DNA of 64,000 nucleotides from UBA2336 sp031395485 (lineage in GTDB: Bacteria > Bacteroidota > Bacteroidia > Cytophagales > Cyclobacteriaceae). A program made the translations under genes and the position numbers. Positions 53,165-61,852 of the stretch are shown here, piece after piece (positions within the stretch are counted from its first letter, which is position 1; each line of letters opens with the position of its first letter). Location: the NCBI GenBank assembly GCA_031395485.1, contig JANNUS010000009.1, positions 1 through 64,000 on the forward strand, read 5' to 3'. The notes below the pieces were generated by a model. The model was not told where the DNA came from and did not search any database. It worked only from the letters and a program-made list of their open reading frames with translations.

Positions 53165-54091
53165 CTATAGTTTTCCTAAACTGGTAGCGGGAACAACCAT
53201 GGTTAGCGAGTGCGGTAATAAATCAATTTTAAAAACATTAGAATACCCGCAAGGTTCACCATCGATATGAAAGGCAATAGGGTGTTGAACATTTATAATG
53301 CCATTTTGAAACGACAGGCAATCATAATCTTTGCCTGTTTTTAGGTTGCCGGTAAACAGTTGAAACCCAAATTGAAAACCACGCTTTGAAGGTACTTTTT
53401 TTATAAAAGCAAGCTGTAAAGATTGATCCATGATAGAAGCAACGGGAGCTACTTTAGCATTATTGCCATATTGCGAAGCATTTGCAATGGCAATCATAAA
53501 GGAAGTTTTAGTAAACGCAGTTGGCTGGCTACTCGTAGTGACCTGACTGCTAAGTTGTACTGAAGCCTCGAATCCACGGTAACTCAGGTACTCGCGAATT
53601 ACCAACTTTGTGTATCCCCAAAGGCCGCGTATTTTACCCTCACCAAAGAGGTTGGCGATGTGCCCGTCAAACCCTATACCCGAAACATTGAGCGAGAGAT
53701 GATCATTCATTCGAAAAGTATCCATTGTAATAACCCTTCCACTCAGTATTTGATTTAAGGCTTGGTCAATTTTCATCGAGATGCCCAAATGCCTGGCTAA
53801 ACCATTTCCCGAGCCTTTCGGAATGATTCCCATGGGGGTTGTTGTATGCAATAGGGCGCGGGCAACTTCATTTACGGTTCCATCTCCACCAACGGCAATG
53901 ATCCATTTAAAATCTTTCGTTACCCCATCGTTAGCTAATTGAGTAGCATGCCCGCGACCTCGGGTAAATTCAATAGTACATTCAATGTCACGCTCCGCAC
54001 AGGCAGTCAATATTCGCCCTTCTACCTGCGGTTGATAACCTGTGCCGGCATGTTTATTGACAATAAATAATACGTTCTTAACTTCGCCCAT
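53165..54091 (-). CDS. Diacylglycerol kinase family lipid kinase
   Basis: A 308-residue DAGK/YegS-type kinase. VNKHAGTG near the N-terminus, the nucleotide-binding AVGGDGTVNEVA (about 66-77) and GIIPKGSGNGLARHLGI (about 88-104) are diagnostic; FHIDGEPCG near the C-terminus supplies the second domain's conserved Asp/Glu. It phosphorylates a lipid or sphingoid alcohol. Divergent from the YopX-like gene. Confidence 0.9.
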   Translation of the reverse strand: MGEVKNVLFIVNKHAGTGYQPQVEGRILTACAERDIECTIEFTRGRGHATQLANDGVTKDFKWIIAVGGDGTVNEVARALLHTTTPMGIIPKGSGNGLARHLGISMKIDQALNQILSGRVITMDTFRMNDHLSLNVSGIGFDGHIANLFGEGKIRGLWGYTKLVIREYLSYRGFEASVQLSSQVTTSSQPTAFTKTSFMIAIANASQYGNNAKVAPVASIMDQSLQLAFIKKVPSKRGFQFGFQLFTGNLKTGKDYDCLSFQNGIINVQHPIAFHIDGEPCGYSNVFKIDLLPHSLTMVVPATSLGKL

Positions 54092-54122
54092 CGTAGTTCA
54101 ACGTTACTAATTTTTAGCCGTT

Positions 54123-54467
54123 ATGATAGAGTTTAATCCCCGTAAGTTCAAGTTTAAAGCCTGGAACAAAGAAGCTCGTTTATTAATGAAACTCAGCAGC
54201 ATTGATTGCCTGAAGGGTGAATTATTTAAAAGAGATCATATACTTCTGCAATTTACAGGGCACCGCGATAAACAGGAGGAAGAAATCTACGAAATGGATA
54301 TTGTATTGATAAGCTCGGAGAAATTTTTTGTTACGTGGGATGATGTAAGCAATGGCTGGTTTTTAGCGGACTTAAAAAGTCAGGTAAAGGTTCAACGTTT
54401 TCTTAAAGAAGACGCAATAAAAACAACCCGATTGTGTAACTATTTCGAGTCTGATCAAAACCCCTAG
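54123..54467 (+). CDS. YopX-like small protein
   Basis: A 114-residue protein with the YopX fold's word pattern: KFKAWNKEARLLMKL at the start and LLQFTGHRDKQEEEIYEMDIVLI (about 48-70, close to the phage motif QYTGLKDKNGKEIYEGDI). YopX genes are usually phage-borne, but no other phage gene is near, so this looks like a domesticated chromosomal version. It overlaps the convergent acyl carrier protein gene by 4 nt. Function unknown. Confidence 0.65.
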   Translation: MIEFNPRKFKFKAWNKEARLLMKLSSIDCLKGELFKRDHILLQFTGHRDKQEEEIYEMDIVLISSEKFFVTWDDVSNGWFLADLKSQVKVQRFLKEDAIKTTRLCNYFESDQNP

Positions 54468-54709
54468 GCCTTTTCTTTGAGCTTACTTTCAATATACTTT
54501 ACGGCATTGCCAATAGTAGAAAGTTTTTCGGCATCATCGTCCGGAATTTTTATATCGAAGGTCTGTTCAAAGTCCATTACTATTTCGGCATAGTCGAGCG
54601 AGTCTATTCCTAAATCTTTTACCAGGTTGGCATCGGGTGTGATTTCGGATTCTGCGATGCCTAATTTTTCGATTAGTATTTGAGCAACGCGCTTAGTAAC
54701 ATCTTGCAT
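54464..54709 (-). CDS. Acyl carrier protein
   Basis: An 81-residue ACP with the phosphopantetheine site S37 in LGIDSLD and the acidic helix II that follows (YAEIVMDFEQTF). It carries acyl chains as thioesters. The helix reads DYAEI where housekeeping AcpP normally reads DTVEL/V, and it stands apart from any fab gene, so it is probably a secondary ACP. It overlaps the convergent gene by 4 nt. Confidence 0.88.
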   Translation of the reverse strand: MQDVTKRVAQILIEKLGIAESEITPDANLVKDLGIDSLDYAEIVMDFEQTFDIKIPDDDAEKLSTIGNAVKYIESKLKEKA

Positions 54710-54805
54710 AGTGTGTGAACAATTTCGTAAATGTATTAAATCAATTTCACATTTCGAATTTTGGATTTGGCCGCTATATCACCAAAGAACCAGGGCGCAG
54801 TACAG

Positions 54806-56158
54806 CTAGAACCGCATGAAAAACTCTGTACCGATACCAACGGTTGACTTTACAGTGAGGGTACCTTGATGTTGCCGCATAAACTGTCTCGACAAGCTCA
54901 GGCCAATACCAGATCCTGTTTTCTTCGTTGTAAAAAACGGAATAAAAATCTTCTCCATTGCCTCCGGGTCAATACCTGTGCCGTTATCTTTAACCGCGAT
55001 TACAGGCCTCATTTTATCATTGTAGTAACCACGAAGTGTTATCGTTTTGGTGGCCTGATCTTCAAAGGCCTGAATAGCATTTTTCAATAGATTAATTAGC
55101 ACTTGTTCTGTCATGATCTTATCGGCCGTAATTGTCAGGTCATACGGCTCAACAGAGAGCTCAAGAGTCATATTTTTAGCGGCCATTTCTTGTTTATGAA
55201 GCAACGCCACTTCTTCAAATAATGTTGATACGGACACGCTTTCGGGTTTGGGTTTGGGTATGTGTGTGAGGCTTCTGAATTCCTTCACAAAGTGAATGAG
55301 TCCTTCGCTTCGTTTACTAATTGTTTTTAGCGAAAGGTGGATATCCTCTAGTTGCTCTTTATTTAGTGGTTTTTCTGAGCCATCGCGAAGATGATTCTTT
55401 AGCTCGTCATCGAGCGTGCCTGCAAGGGAGGAGATTGGAGTTACCGAATTCATAATTTCATGAGTAAGCACACGTACCAGGTTTTGCCAGGCTTCCATTT
55501 CCTTTTCCTCTAATTCGCTTTGTATATTTTGGATGGAAATAAGTTTTAGGTTGTCTCCGCGTAGCGTAAGTTCAATGGCATATACCGAAAGCTGAATGAT
55601 GTCCTCACCAAGTTTTAGCCTGATAAGTTCGCGTCCGCCTGTTCGAAGTCGAACAAACACATTTACGAGCGTATCGCTTACTTCTTTTAGATCCTGAACT
55701 GTTTCAGCTCTATTTATCTTTAAAAGTTTTCTTGCCGCGCTATTGAATATTTCAATCTTTCCACTGTCTTCTTTAAAAATTATTAGCCCAATGCCAACGT
55801 GCATGACAATATTTTTATAGAAAAGGTATTCTGAGTCTTTTTCCTGCCGAGTGTTTCTAAGCTTGGTTATTGCGTCATTTAGTTCCTGGTGTAGCCGCTG
55901 TACACCAATATCTTTACTGTCGGTTTTAAAGGAAGCTGATAGATCATCAAATTTTACGGAATCAAAAAACGAAGCAATGTCTCTATTCGCATGATCAATT
56001 ATTTCGACCAGGTATTTTACTTGAATAATGCTGACGGCTAGAAAAACAAAAGCGACCACATAATTATTCAGATCAAATAGAAAATAAGCAAACGCAAAAA
56101 TTGAGGCAGCAAGTATTGCGACTCGGGGTATTACCGGAGACTTCCAATTAAAGTCCAT
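54806..56158 (-). CDS. NtrB/PAS-type sensor histidine kinase
   Basis: A 450-residue kinase. Two N-terminal membrane helices (about 9-52), a PAS-like segment (about 105-200, NIVMHVGIGLIIFKEDSGKIEIFNSAARKLL), HisKA with phospho-acceptor H233 (LTHEIMNSVTPISSLAG) and a HATPase with NLLKNAIQAF, DNGTGI and GSGIGLSLS. The gene overlaps that of its regulator by 11 nt. It probably phosphorylates the NtrC-type activator and so controls sigma-54 promoters. Confidence 0.92.
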   Translation of the reverse strand: MDFNWKSPVIPRVAILAASIFAFAYFLFDLNNYVVAFVFLAVSIIQVKYLVEIIDHANRDIASFFDSVKFDDLSASFKTDSKDIGVQRLHQELNDAITKLRNTRQEKDSEYLFYKNIVMHVGIGLIIFKEDSGKIEIFNSAARKLLKINRAETVQDLKEVSDTLVNVFVRLRTGGRELIRLKLGEDIIQLSVYAIELTLRGDNLKLISIQNIQSELEEKEMEAWQNLVRVLTHEIMNSVTPISSLAGTLDDELKNHLRDGSEKPLNKEQLEDIHLSLKTISKRSEGLIHFVKEFRSLTHIPKPKPESVSVSTLFEEVALLHKQEMAAKNMTLELSVEPYDLTITADKIMTEQVLINLLKNAIQAFEDQATKTITLRGYYNDKMRPVIAVKDNGTGIDPEAMEKIFIPFFTTKKTGSGIGLSLSRQFMRQHQGTLTVKSTVGIGTEFFMRF

Positions 56159-57518
56159 ACTTTTCCATCCTTCTATAAAGCGAAGCTCGGGTTAACCCTA
56201 ACTCATCGGCAGCCTTTGAAATATTTCCGTTGTATAAACTCAATGCTTTAATAATTGCAGCTTTTTCTACTTCATCTAAATTAAGCGTCTCGGGAGAGGC
56301 CGATGATGATACAGGTCTACTGAAAAGAAAGTCACTTTCTTGCAGCGAGGGTGAGTCTGTCATGATAACTGCGCGTTCTATGGAATGCTGAAGTTCGCGA
56401 ATATTACCGGGCCAAGGATATCGCTTTAGCTTATCCAATGCCCCAGCAGAAATTGTATTAACGGGCTTGTGGTATTTGCGTGCATAATGATCAAGATAAT
56501 GTTTTGCCAACAACGCAATGTCTTCAACACGGTCGCACAGCGGAGGTACTTTTATTTCAACTGTATTGATTCGGTACAGTAAATCTTGACGAAATGTTCC
56601 GTCTTTTACCATTTGGTGCAACGGCATATTGGTAGCACAGATCAACCGGATGTCTACCGGAATTGCTTGATTCGATCCAACTCGGGTTACCAGTCGCGAT
56701 TGTAATGCACTTAGTAATTTACTTTGCAGGCTCATGCTGAGATTTCCAATCTCATCCAAAAACAAGGTGCCACCGTTGGCCAATTCAAATCTTCCGGGCC
56801 GATCTTCCCGGGCATCCGTAAAGGCGCCTTTCTTATGGCCAAATAATTCACTTTCAAATAGCGTCTCTGTAATCGCGCCCATATCTACCGAAACAAAACT
56901 ATTGTCCTTACGCAAGGAGCGTTGGTGAATAGCTCGCGCTATTAATTCTTTCCCTGTTCCATTCTCGCCAAGAATCAAAACATTAGCATCGGTTTTGGCA
57001 ACTTTCTCCACTAAACCAAAAACTTCTTTAATGGAAGTACCTTCTCCAATGATCTCACTAAATGGTTTTCCAATTTGCTCCTCCAGCATTTCTTTTGCCT
57101 TTCTAAGTTTATCTACCTCACTAAAGGATTGCCGCAAGCGAATGGCAGTAGAAATTGTTGCAATAAGTTTTTCGTTTTGCCAGGGCTTTAAAACAAAATC
57201 GGTAGCGCCCTGCTTGAGTGCTTTTACGGCCATCTCAACATCGCCAAAAGCTGTGATGAGAATAACGACAGACTGGGGATCTTTTTCCAGAATTTTCTCA
57301 AGCCAATAAAAACCTTCTTTACCACTGGTGATGTCTTTGCTGAAATTCATATCCAGCAAAATCACATCGTAGGTATCGTTGTTGAGTAGGAACGGAATTT
57401 TGTTCGGGTTTTTCTCAATGATTACGTGGTGATTTTGTTTTTTTAACAACATCTTAGCCGCCAATAATACGTCTTCATCATCATCGACCATTAAGATTTT
57501 TCCGCCTTCAGGATTCAT
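56148..57518 (-). CDS. Sigma-54-dependent response regulator, NtrC family
   Basis: A 456-residue activator: receiver domain (phospho-acceptor D56 in VILLDMNFS), AAA+ domain with Walker A GENGTGKE (184-191), sigma-54 contact loop GAFTDA (231-236), Walker B GGTLFLDEIG, and a Fis-type HTH at the C-terminus (NISKAADELGLTRASLYRRMEKYGL is the recognition region). It works with the sigma-54 factor encoded at 15506. A 26-bp perfect dyad lies about 100 bp upstream of its start. Confidence 0.94.
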   Translation of the reverse strand: MNPEGGKILMVDDDEDVLLAAKMLLKKQNHHVIIEKNPNKIPFLLNNDTYDVILLDMNFSKDITSGKEGFYWLEKILEKDPQSVVILITAFGDVEMAVKALKQGATDFVLKPWQNEKLIATISTAIRLRQSFSEVDKLRKAKEMLEEQIGKPFSEIIGEGTSIKEVFGLVEKVAKTDANVLILGENGTGKELIARAIHQRSLRKDNSFVSVDMGAITETLFESELFGHKKGAFTDAREDRPGRFELANGGTLFLDEIGNLSMSLQSKLLSALQSRLVTRVGSNQAIPVDIRLICATNMPLHQMVKDGTFRQDLLYRINTVEIKVPPLCDRVEDIALLAKHYLDHYARKYHKPVNTISAGALDKLKRYPWPGNIRELQHSIERAVIMTDSPSLQESDFLFSRPVSSSASPETLNLDEVEKAAIIKALSLYNGNISKAADELGLTRASLYRRMEKYGL

Positions 57519-57617
57519 AGGTTAGTTTATGTTGGTGCTGCTAAGGAAAATTTTGTGCCAGATAAGTAATTAGGGGAATCAGAACCTTTTTCGCCCTTTA
57601 TCTGTCCTATAATGTAC

Positions 57618-57643
57618 AAAGATGTTCATAAATGAACATCTTT
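57618..57643. promoter_or_regulatory. Perfect 12-bp dyad between propeller gene and ntrC-like gene
   Basis: AAAGATGTTCAT-AA-ATGAACATCTTT. It lies 24 nt past the propeller gene stop and 100 nt ahead of the activator gene start. It can be a terminator hairpin for the first or an operator of the second. Confidence 0.5.
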
Positions 57644-57666
57644 TCTGTCCGGTTTTAGAGATTCTT

Positions 57667-58512
57667 TTAAGGATTTTTAAAAATATCGATTCTATTTTCA
57701 AAAATTAGGAACATTCTGGCATCTGTTAGTAAGGTGTATTTACAGGCTGGGTCAAGGGGAATTTCTCGTACGGAAGCGTCAAACAGATTATAGAAAATGA
57801 GTCTATTATTTTTCTTGTAGTAGAGTTCTTCTCCTAAAAAATTTATGTACTCGATTTCGGGTACGTCTATATGTTTAATTTGTGTTCCCAGACTATTAAA
57901 AATGAGAATGCCGGATTCCCTTTCAAGGACAAAGAGAAAATTTTGATATTCCCGCATGAAACTAAACTGAGGTGCCTTGGTAAATTGAGACTGATCAATT
58001 AAAGCTTCTGATAGCACTTTTGATTGACTAGGATTCACTCTTTTTAAGCTCCAGTCAGCAGCATCTAAAATCCAAACTTGATGATCGCCCGATGCGCATA
58101 CCAATACTGGTTCGATTGCATAATGTTGTTCTATAGAAAAATCTTGTTTCGTTTCTTCTGAAAAAAAGGAAAATTGCTGTGAGGCCTGACTATAATAGAA
58201 TAGTCGGGCGCCATCGCGCGGATCGAATGATGTAGGGGAATTCAGTATTTGCTCACGCACGAGCGTTCCCTGAATGTCAAATTTCTTTAAGGTGTTATCT
58301 TTCTGCAGAACATACAAATCACCTGGCCGGTCAACATATGCTGATTGAACATTTGTAATTTCAATTGTCGTGATTCTGTTGTGTTGTGAGATAACAAGAG
58401 TGCTCAAGAGAAGGAAGATGATTAGTGTTATTTGTTTTTTGCCACGAAGGCACAAAGACACGAAGGTTAGTGCGGATGGGGATTTTTTAGTGTCTTCGTG
58501 GCTTTGTGGCAT
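57667..58512 (-). CDS. Secreted beta-propeller-like protein with repeat-derived N-terminus
   Basis: A 281-residue protein; from about residue 30 there is a hydrophobic signal-like helix (ITLIIFLLLSTLVISQ), then WD/NHL-like strands (GDLYVLQKDNTLKKFDIQGTLV, HQVWILDAADWSLKRVNPSQSKV, NRIDIFKNP). Residues 1-27 are translated out of a 72-bp palindromic repeat (58440-58511); no ATG lies downstream within the signal region, so the repeat seems to supply the start codon. It begins 5 nt after the lpxH stop and is likely co-transcribed. Function unknown. Confidence 0.6.
   Translation of the reverse strand: MPQSHEDTKKSPSALTFVSLCLRGKKQITLIIFLLLSTLVISQHNRITTIEITNVQSAYVDRPGDLYVLQKDNTLKKFDIQGTLVREQILNSPTSFDPRDGARLFYYSQASQQFSFFSEETKQDFSIEQHYAIEPVLVCASGDHQVWILDAADWSLKRVNPSQSKVLSEALIDQSQFTKAPQFSFMREYQNFLFVLERESGILIFNSLGTQIKHIDVPEIEYINFLGEELYYKKNNRLIFYNLFDASVREIPLDPACKYTLLTDARMFLIFENRIDIFKNP
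58440..58511. repeat. Palindromic repeat overlapping a gene start
   Basis: TGCCACGAAGGCACAAAGAC... (58440-58461) matches the reverse complement of 58490-58511 at 19 of 22 positions. This CCACGAAG...CTTCGTGG wording is that of short dispersed repeats common in Bacteroidota. It sits exactly between lpxH and the propeller gene and contains the latter's ATG. Confidence 0.65.
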
Positions 58513-58517
58513 GTAAA

Positions 58518-59282
58518 CTACTCTGTAAAGGTCTTCAAGCTAACGTGTTCCCCATCATATGCCGCGTACGTATTAAAATGTACCCACTCACCAAGATTGA
58601 CGTAACGACTATTTTCGGAAACTTTTAAATCGAGCGGAAGATGTCGGTGTCCAAAAATATAGAAATCGTGATGGTTAGTTTTTTCAAGTTCCTTACAATA
58701 GGTGAGCAGAAACTCATTTTCTTCTCCCTCAAACTTCTCTTCACGTTTAATATTACTGATGCGACTCTTCCGCGACCAATATTGTGCAATGCCTATGCCA
58801 AGGTTTGGATGAATACGTGCGAATAGCCACTGACAAACGGTACTGTTAAATATTTTCTTTAAAATTTTGTACAAGGTATCTCCTGGCCCTAAGCCATCGC
58901 CATGGCCGATAAGAAATTTTTGTTTGTTGATTTCAAACTCAATCGGGTTACGATAAACAGGAATGTTAAGTTCTTTCCTAAAATAATCGAACATCCACAT
59001 ATCGTGATTGCCCGTAAAGAAAATTACAGGAATGCCACTATCTGTTAGCTCGGCCAGCTTGCCTTGTAGGCGGATAAACCCTTTTGGAATGGCGTGTCTG
59101 TATTCAAACCAAAAATCAAAGATGTCGCCCATCAGGTAAATGCTGTGCGCTTCATGTTTTACAGAATCAAGCCATCGTACTATTCTTTTTTCACGCACTA
59201 AACTTTGTTCATGATCAGGCACGCCCAAATGGAAGTCGGAAGCAAAGAATATTTTTTTATTGGATGGTAGATTTACAATCAT
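58518..59282 (-). CDS. lpxH: UDP-2,3-diacylglucosamine diphosphatase
   Basis: A 254-residue calcineurin-like metallophosphoesterase of lipid A synthesis that cleaves UDP-2,3-diacylglucosamine to lipid X and UMP. Metal-site blocks: ASDFHLG (14-20), MGDIFDFWFEYRH (about 51-63), FTGNHDMW (about 89-96), IGHGDGLG (about 125-132) and FGHRHLP (about 211-217). ATG start at 59282, after ftsH and its terminator-like hairpin. Confidence 0.88.
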   Translation of the reverse strand: MIVNLPSNKKIFFASDFHLGVPDHEQSLVREKRIVRWLDSVKHEAHSIYLMGDIFDFWFEYRHAIPKGFIRLQGKLAELTDSGIPVIFFTGNHDMWMFDYFRKELNIPVYRNPIEFEINKQKFLIGHGDGLGPGDTLYKILKKIFNSTVCQWLFARIHPNLGIGIAQYWSRKSRISNIKREEKFEGEENEFLLTYCKELEKTNHHDFYIFGHRHLPLDLKVSENSRYVNLGEWVHFNTYAAYDGEHVSLKTFTE

Positions 59283-59300
59283 TTGTCCCTCTAAAATAGA

Positions 59301-59330
59301 AAATCAGGTACTGTTTTCAATACCTGATTT
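59301..59330 (-). terminator. Terminator-like hairpin after ftsH
   Basis: Perfect 10-bp stem AAATCAGGTA / TACCTGATTT with a 10-nt loop, 22 nt past the ftsH stop on the minus strand. The T run after it is short, so read-through into lpxH is possible. Confidence 0.55.
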
Positions 59331-59351
59331 CGGTTTCTTTGCTTATACAAT

Positions 59352-61391
59352 TCAATTACCGGTAACCTCAGGGGTTGGTGTTTCAGTTTTTGGAAGTTCC
59401 TCTAATGCAGCAGGCGCGTTGTTTTCCGAAGCCTTCGTTGCTTCTTCTGGCTTTCCGTTTGTGAATTGCTGGTAATTTGTCAACTTTTCAAATGGCCTTT
59501 TTCCAATCAGGCGCTCTAAATCAGATTGAAACAGAATTTCCTTCTCTAGTAATTCTTTTGCAATTACTTCGAGGTGCTGGCGATGCTTCATTAAAAGGCC
59601 TTTTGTACGACCATACGCTTCATCGATGATACCCTTTACCTCTTTGTCAATTTTTTCTGCGGTAGCATCTGAATAAGGTTTATTGAATGTGTACTCAGAT
59701 TGCTTCGAGTCGAAAAATGATATATTACCAATCTCTTTATTCATACCATAAACAGTGACCATACTATAAGCCATCTTGGTAATCCGTTCTAAATCACTCA
59801 ATGCCCCGGTTGATATTTTTCCGAAAACAATATCTTCTGCAACTCGTCCACCAAAGGCCATACACATTTCATCCATAAGTTGCTCTGTCTGATATAGAAA
59901 TTGTTCCTTCGGTAAATACTGTGCATACCCGAGCGCAGCAATACCACGTGGTACAATGCTTACTTTAACTAATGGATCGGCATGTTCCAAAAACCAACCG
60001 GCCACTGCATGACCTGACTCATGATAGGCAACAATCCTTTTTTCTTCGGGGGAAATAATTTTTGTTTTCTTTTCAAGGCCACCAATCACACGATCAATCG
60101 CATCCTGAAAGTCAATCATCTCAACATGCTTCTTATCTTTACGCGCAGCGATCAACGCGGCTTCATTGCATACGTTGGCAATTTCTGCTCCGGCAAATCC
60201 GGGAGTTTGAGCTGCGAGTTTTTTAACATCTACCGTTGGATCAAGCTTAATTGGCTTCAAGTGTACTTTGAAGATTGCTTCGCGCCCCACGATATCCGGT
60301 TTATCAATACTAATTTGTCTGTCGAAACGACCTGGTCTTAAAAGAGCAGAGTCTAATACATCTGGTCGGTTTGTTGCGGCAAGAATAATTACGCCTGAAT
60401 CTGTTGCAAATCCGTCCATCTCTACTAGCAACGAGTTAAGGGTGTTCTCACGTTCATCATTAGAGCCCGGCACTTGACCGCGTCCGCGGGACCGACCGAT
60501 AGCATCTACCTCATCAATAAATACAATACAAGGAGCTTTTTCTTTGGCTTGTTTAAAAAGGTCTCGTACGCGCGCAGCGCCAACCCCCACAAACATTTCA
60601 ACAAAATCTGATCCTGATAAAGAGAAAAAAGGCACGGCTGCTTCTCCTGCAACCGCTTTTGCAAGCAATGTTTTACCAGTACCCGGAGGGCCAACCAACA
60701 ATGCACCTTTAGGAATCTTACCTCCAAGTTTGGTAAACTTTGAAGGGGTTTTTAAAAACTCAACAATTTCCTGAACTTCTTCTTTTGCTTCATCCAGACC
60801 TGCCACATCAGCGAACGTGATCTTTACTTTATTATCAGCATCGAATAAAGCCGCTTTTGATTTTCCAATATTAAAGATTTGCCCACCGGGTCCGCCACCA
60901 CCGGTCATTCTACGCATCAGCATCCAGAACCCAAATAATAGAAGAAATAGAAATCCCCATTGAATAAAAACACTGAAGTAGTCTACTCGTGTTTCAGATA
61001 CTAACGATGGCTTTGTGGTGGCTCGCAGGTTGCTGTACCAATTATCAAAATTATCAACCGAGTTTATTTTATGTTTATAATGTGGACCAGATTGATTTGA
61101 GCCTAAGGTGTTTTCTTGAATATCGTTGTACTTCGCATTTTTTAATGCATCATCTGTAAGGGTAAGCTCAACAATTTTCTGATCTTGAATAAGTGCGATT
61201 TTTTTTACATCGCCACTCTTTATCATGTTTTCTATGTCCGTCTGGGTAACATCTTTTAAGTTACTGGGAGAGTTCATATACACAACGCCCAAAATTACGG
61301 CAACCGTGACCAAAATAACCCATAACTGGTAATTGCCTTTTGGAGCTTTCGGGGGCTGTATTTTATTGCTCTCTTTTTTTTCTGCTGACAT
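59352..61391 (-). CDS. ftsH: ATP-dependent zinc metalloprotease FtsH
   Basis: The 679-residue membrane AAA+ protease that removes damaged membrane proteins. An N-terminal TM helix (about 23-41), a periplasmic part, a second TM helix (about 145-163), AAA+ domain with Walker A GPPGTGKT (about 232-239), Walker B IVFIDEVDAIG, and the zinc site HESGH (about 456-460). The C-terminal tail is Glu/Pro/Thr-rich. It follows rsfS by 43 nt on the same strand. Confidence 0.97.
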   Translation of the reverse strand: MSAEKKESNKIQPPKAPKGNYQLWVILVTVAVILGVVYMNSPSNLKDVTQTDIENMIKSGDVKKIALIQDQKIVELTLTDDALKNAKYNDIQENTLGSNQSGPHYKHKINSVDNFDNWYSNLRATTKPSLVSETRVDYFSVFIQWGFLFLLLFGFWMLMRRMTGGGGPGGQIFNIGKSKAALFDADNKVKITFADVAGLDEAKEEVQEIVEFLKTPSKFTKLGGKIPKGALLVGPPGTGKTLLAKAVAGEAAVPFFSLSGSDFVEMFVGVGAARVRDLFKQAKEKAPCIVFIDEVDAIGRSRGRGQVPGSNDERENTLNSLLVEMDGFATDSGVIILAATNRPDVLDSALLRPGRFDRQISIDKPDIVGREAIFKVHLKPIKLDPTVDVKKLAAQTPGFAGAEIANVCNEAALIAARKDKKHVEMIDFQDAIDRVIGGLEKKTKIISPEEKRIVAYHESGHAVAGWFLEHADPLVKVSIVPRGIAALGYAQYLPKEQFLYQTEQLMDEMCMAFGGRVAEDIVFGKISTGALSDLERITKMAYSMVTVYGMNKEIGNISFFDSKQSEYTFNKPYSDATAEKIDKEVKGIIDEAYGRTKGLLMKHRQHLEVIAKELLEKEILFQSDLERLIGKRPFEKLTNYQQFTNGKPEEATKASENNAPAALEELPKTETPTPEVTGN

Positions 61392-61434
61392 TTCTTCTAG
61401 ATCAAAGTTGAGTGAATAACGTGTTTGAGTTTAA

Positions 61435-61812
61435 TTAGTTCTTACCCTCCTGGATTTCAATCATTTTGGCATCACCCCAAAGCTTTTCTAAAGCGAAAAA
61501 TTCTCTGCGATCTTTACGGAAAATATGAACTACTACATCAAAGTAGTCGAGTAACATCCACTCTTTATTGCTTTTACCCTCAACATGCCATGGATTTTCC
61601 TTTACGGCCTTGTATACTTCGTCATCTACTGACTGTGTAATGGCATCCAGTTGTTTATCGGAGCCCCCGGAACAGATTACAAAGAAGTCGGCAACCGCGT
61701 TTTTAACTTTTCGGAGGTCTAGCACCACAATGTCAATAGCCTTCTTTTCTTGCATTCCCTTAACAATGGCGTCACAAAGCTTTTCGGACCCCTTTCCCTT
61801 TTTTTTCGCCAT
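61435..61812 (-). CDS. rsfS: Ribosomal silencing factor RsfS
   Basis: A 125-residue protein of the RsfS/DUF143 family, which binds L14 and prevents subunit joining when nutrients are short. Blocks: DIVVLDLRKVKNAVADFFVICSGGSDKQL (split as DLRKV...DFFVICSG) and WHVEGKSNKEWMLLDYFDVVVHIF. The N-terminus is Lys-rich. Divergent from birA, upstream of ftsH, an order common in Bacteroidota. Confidence 0.94.
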   Translation of the reverse strand: MAKKKGKGSEKLCDAIVKGMQEKKAIDIVVLDLRKVKNAVADFFVICSGGSDKQLDAITQSVDDEVYKAVKENPWHVEGKSNKEWMLLDYFDVVVHIFRKDRREFFALEKLWGDAKMIEIQEGKN

Positions 61813-61834
61813 TCAGTAATAATCGGTTTACTTG

Positions 61835-61842
61835 CAAAAATA
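61835..61842 (-). promoter_or_regulatory. Candidate -7 box for rsfS
   Basis: Minus strand TATTTTTG, matching TAnnTTTG, 22 nt from the rsfS ATG. A -33 box is not clear. Confidence 0.4.
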
Positions 61843-61852
61843 AAGAATAATC

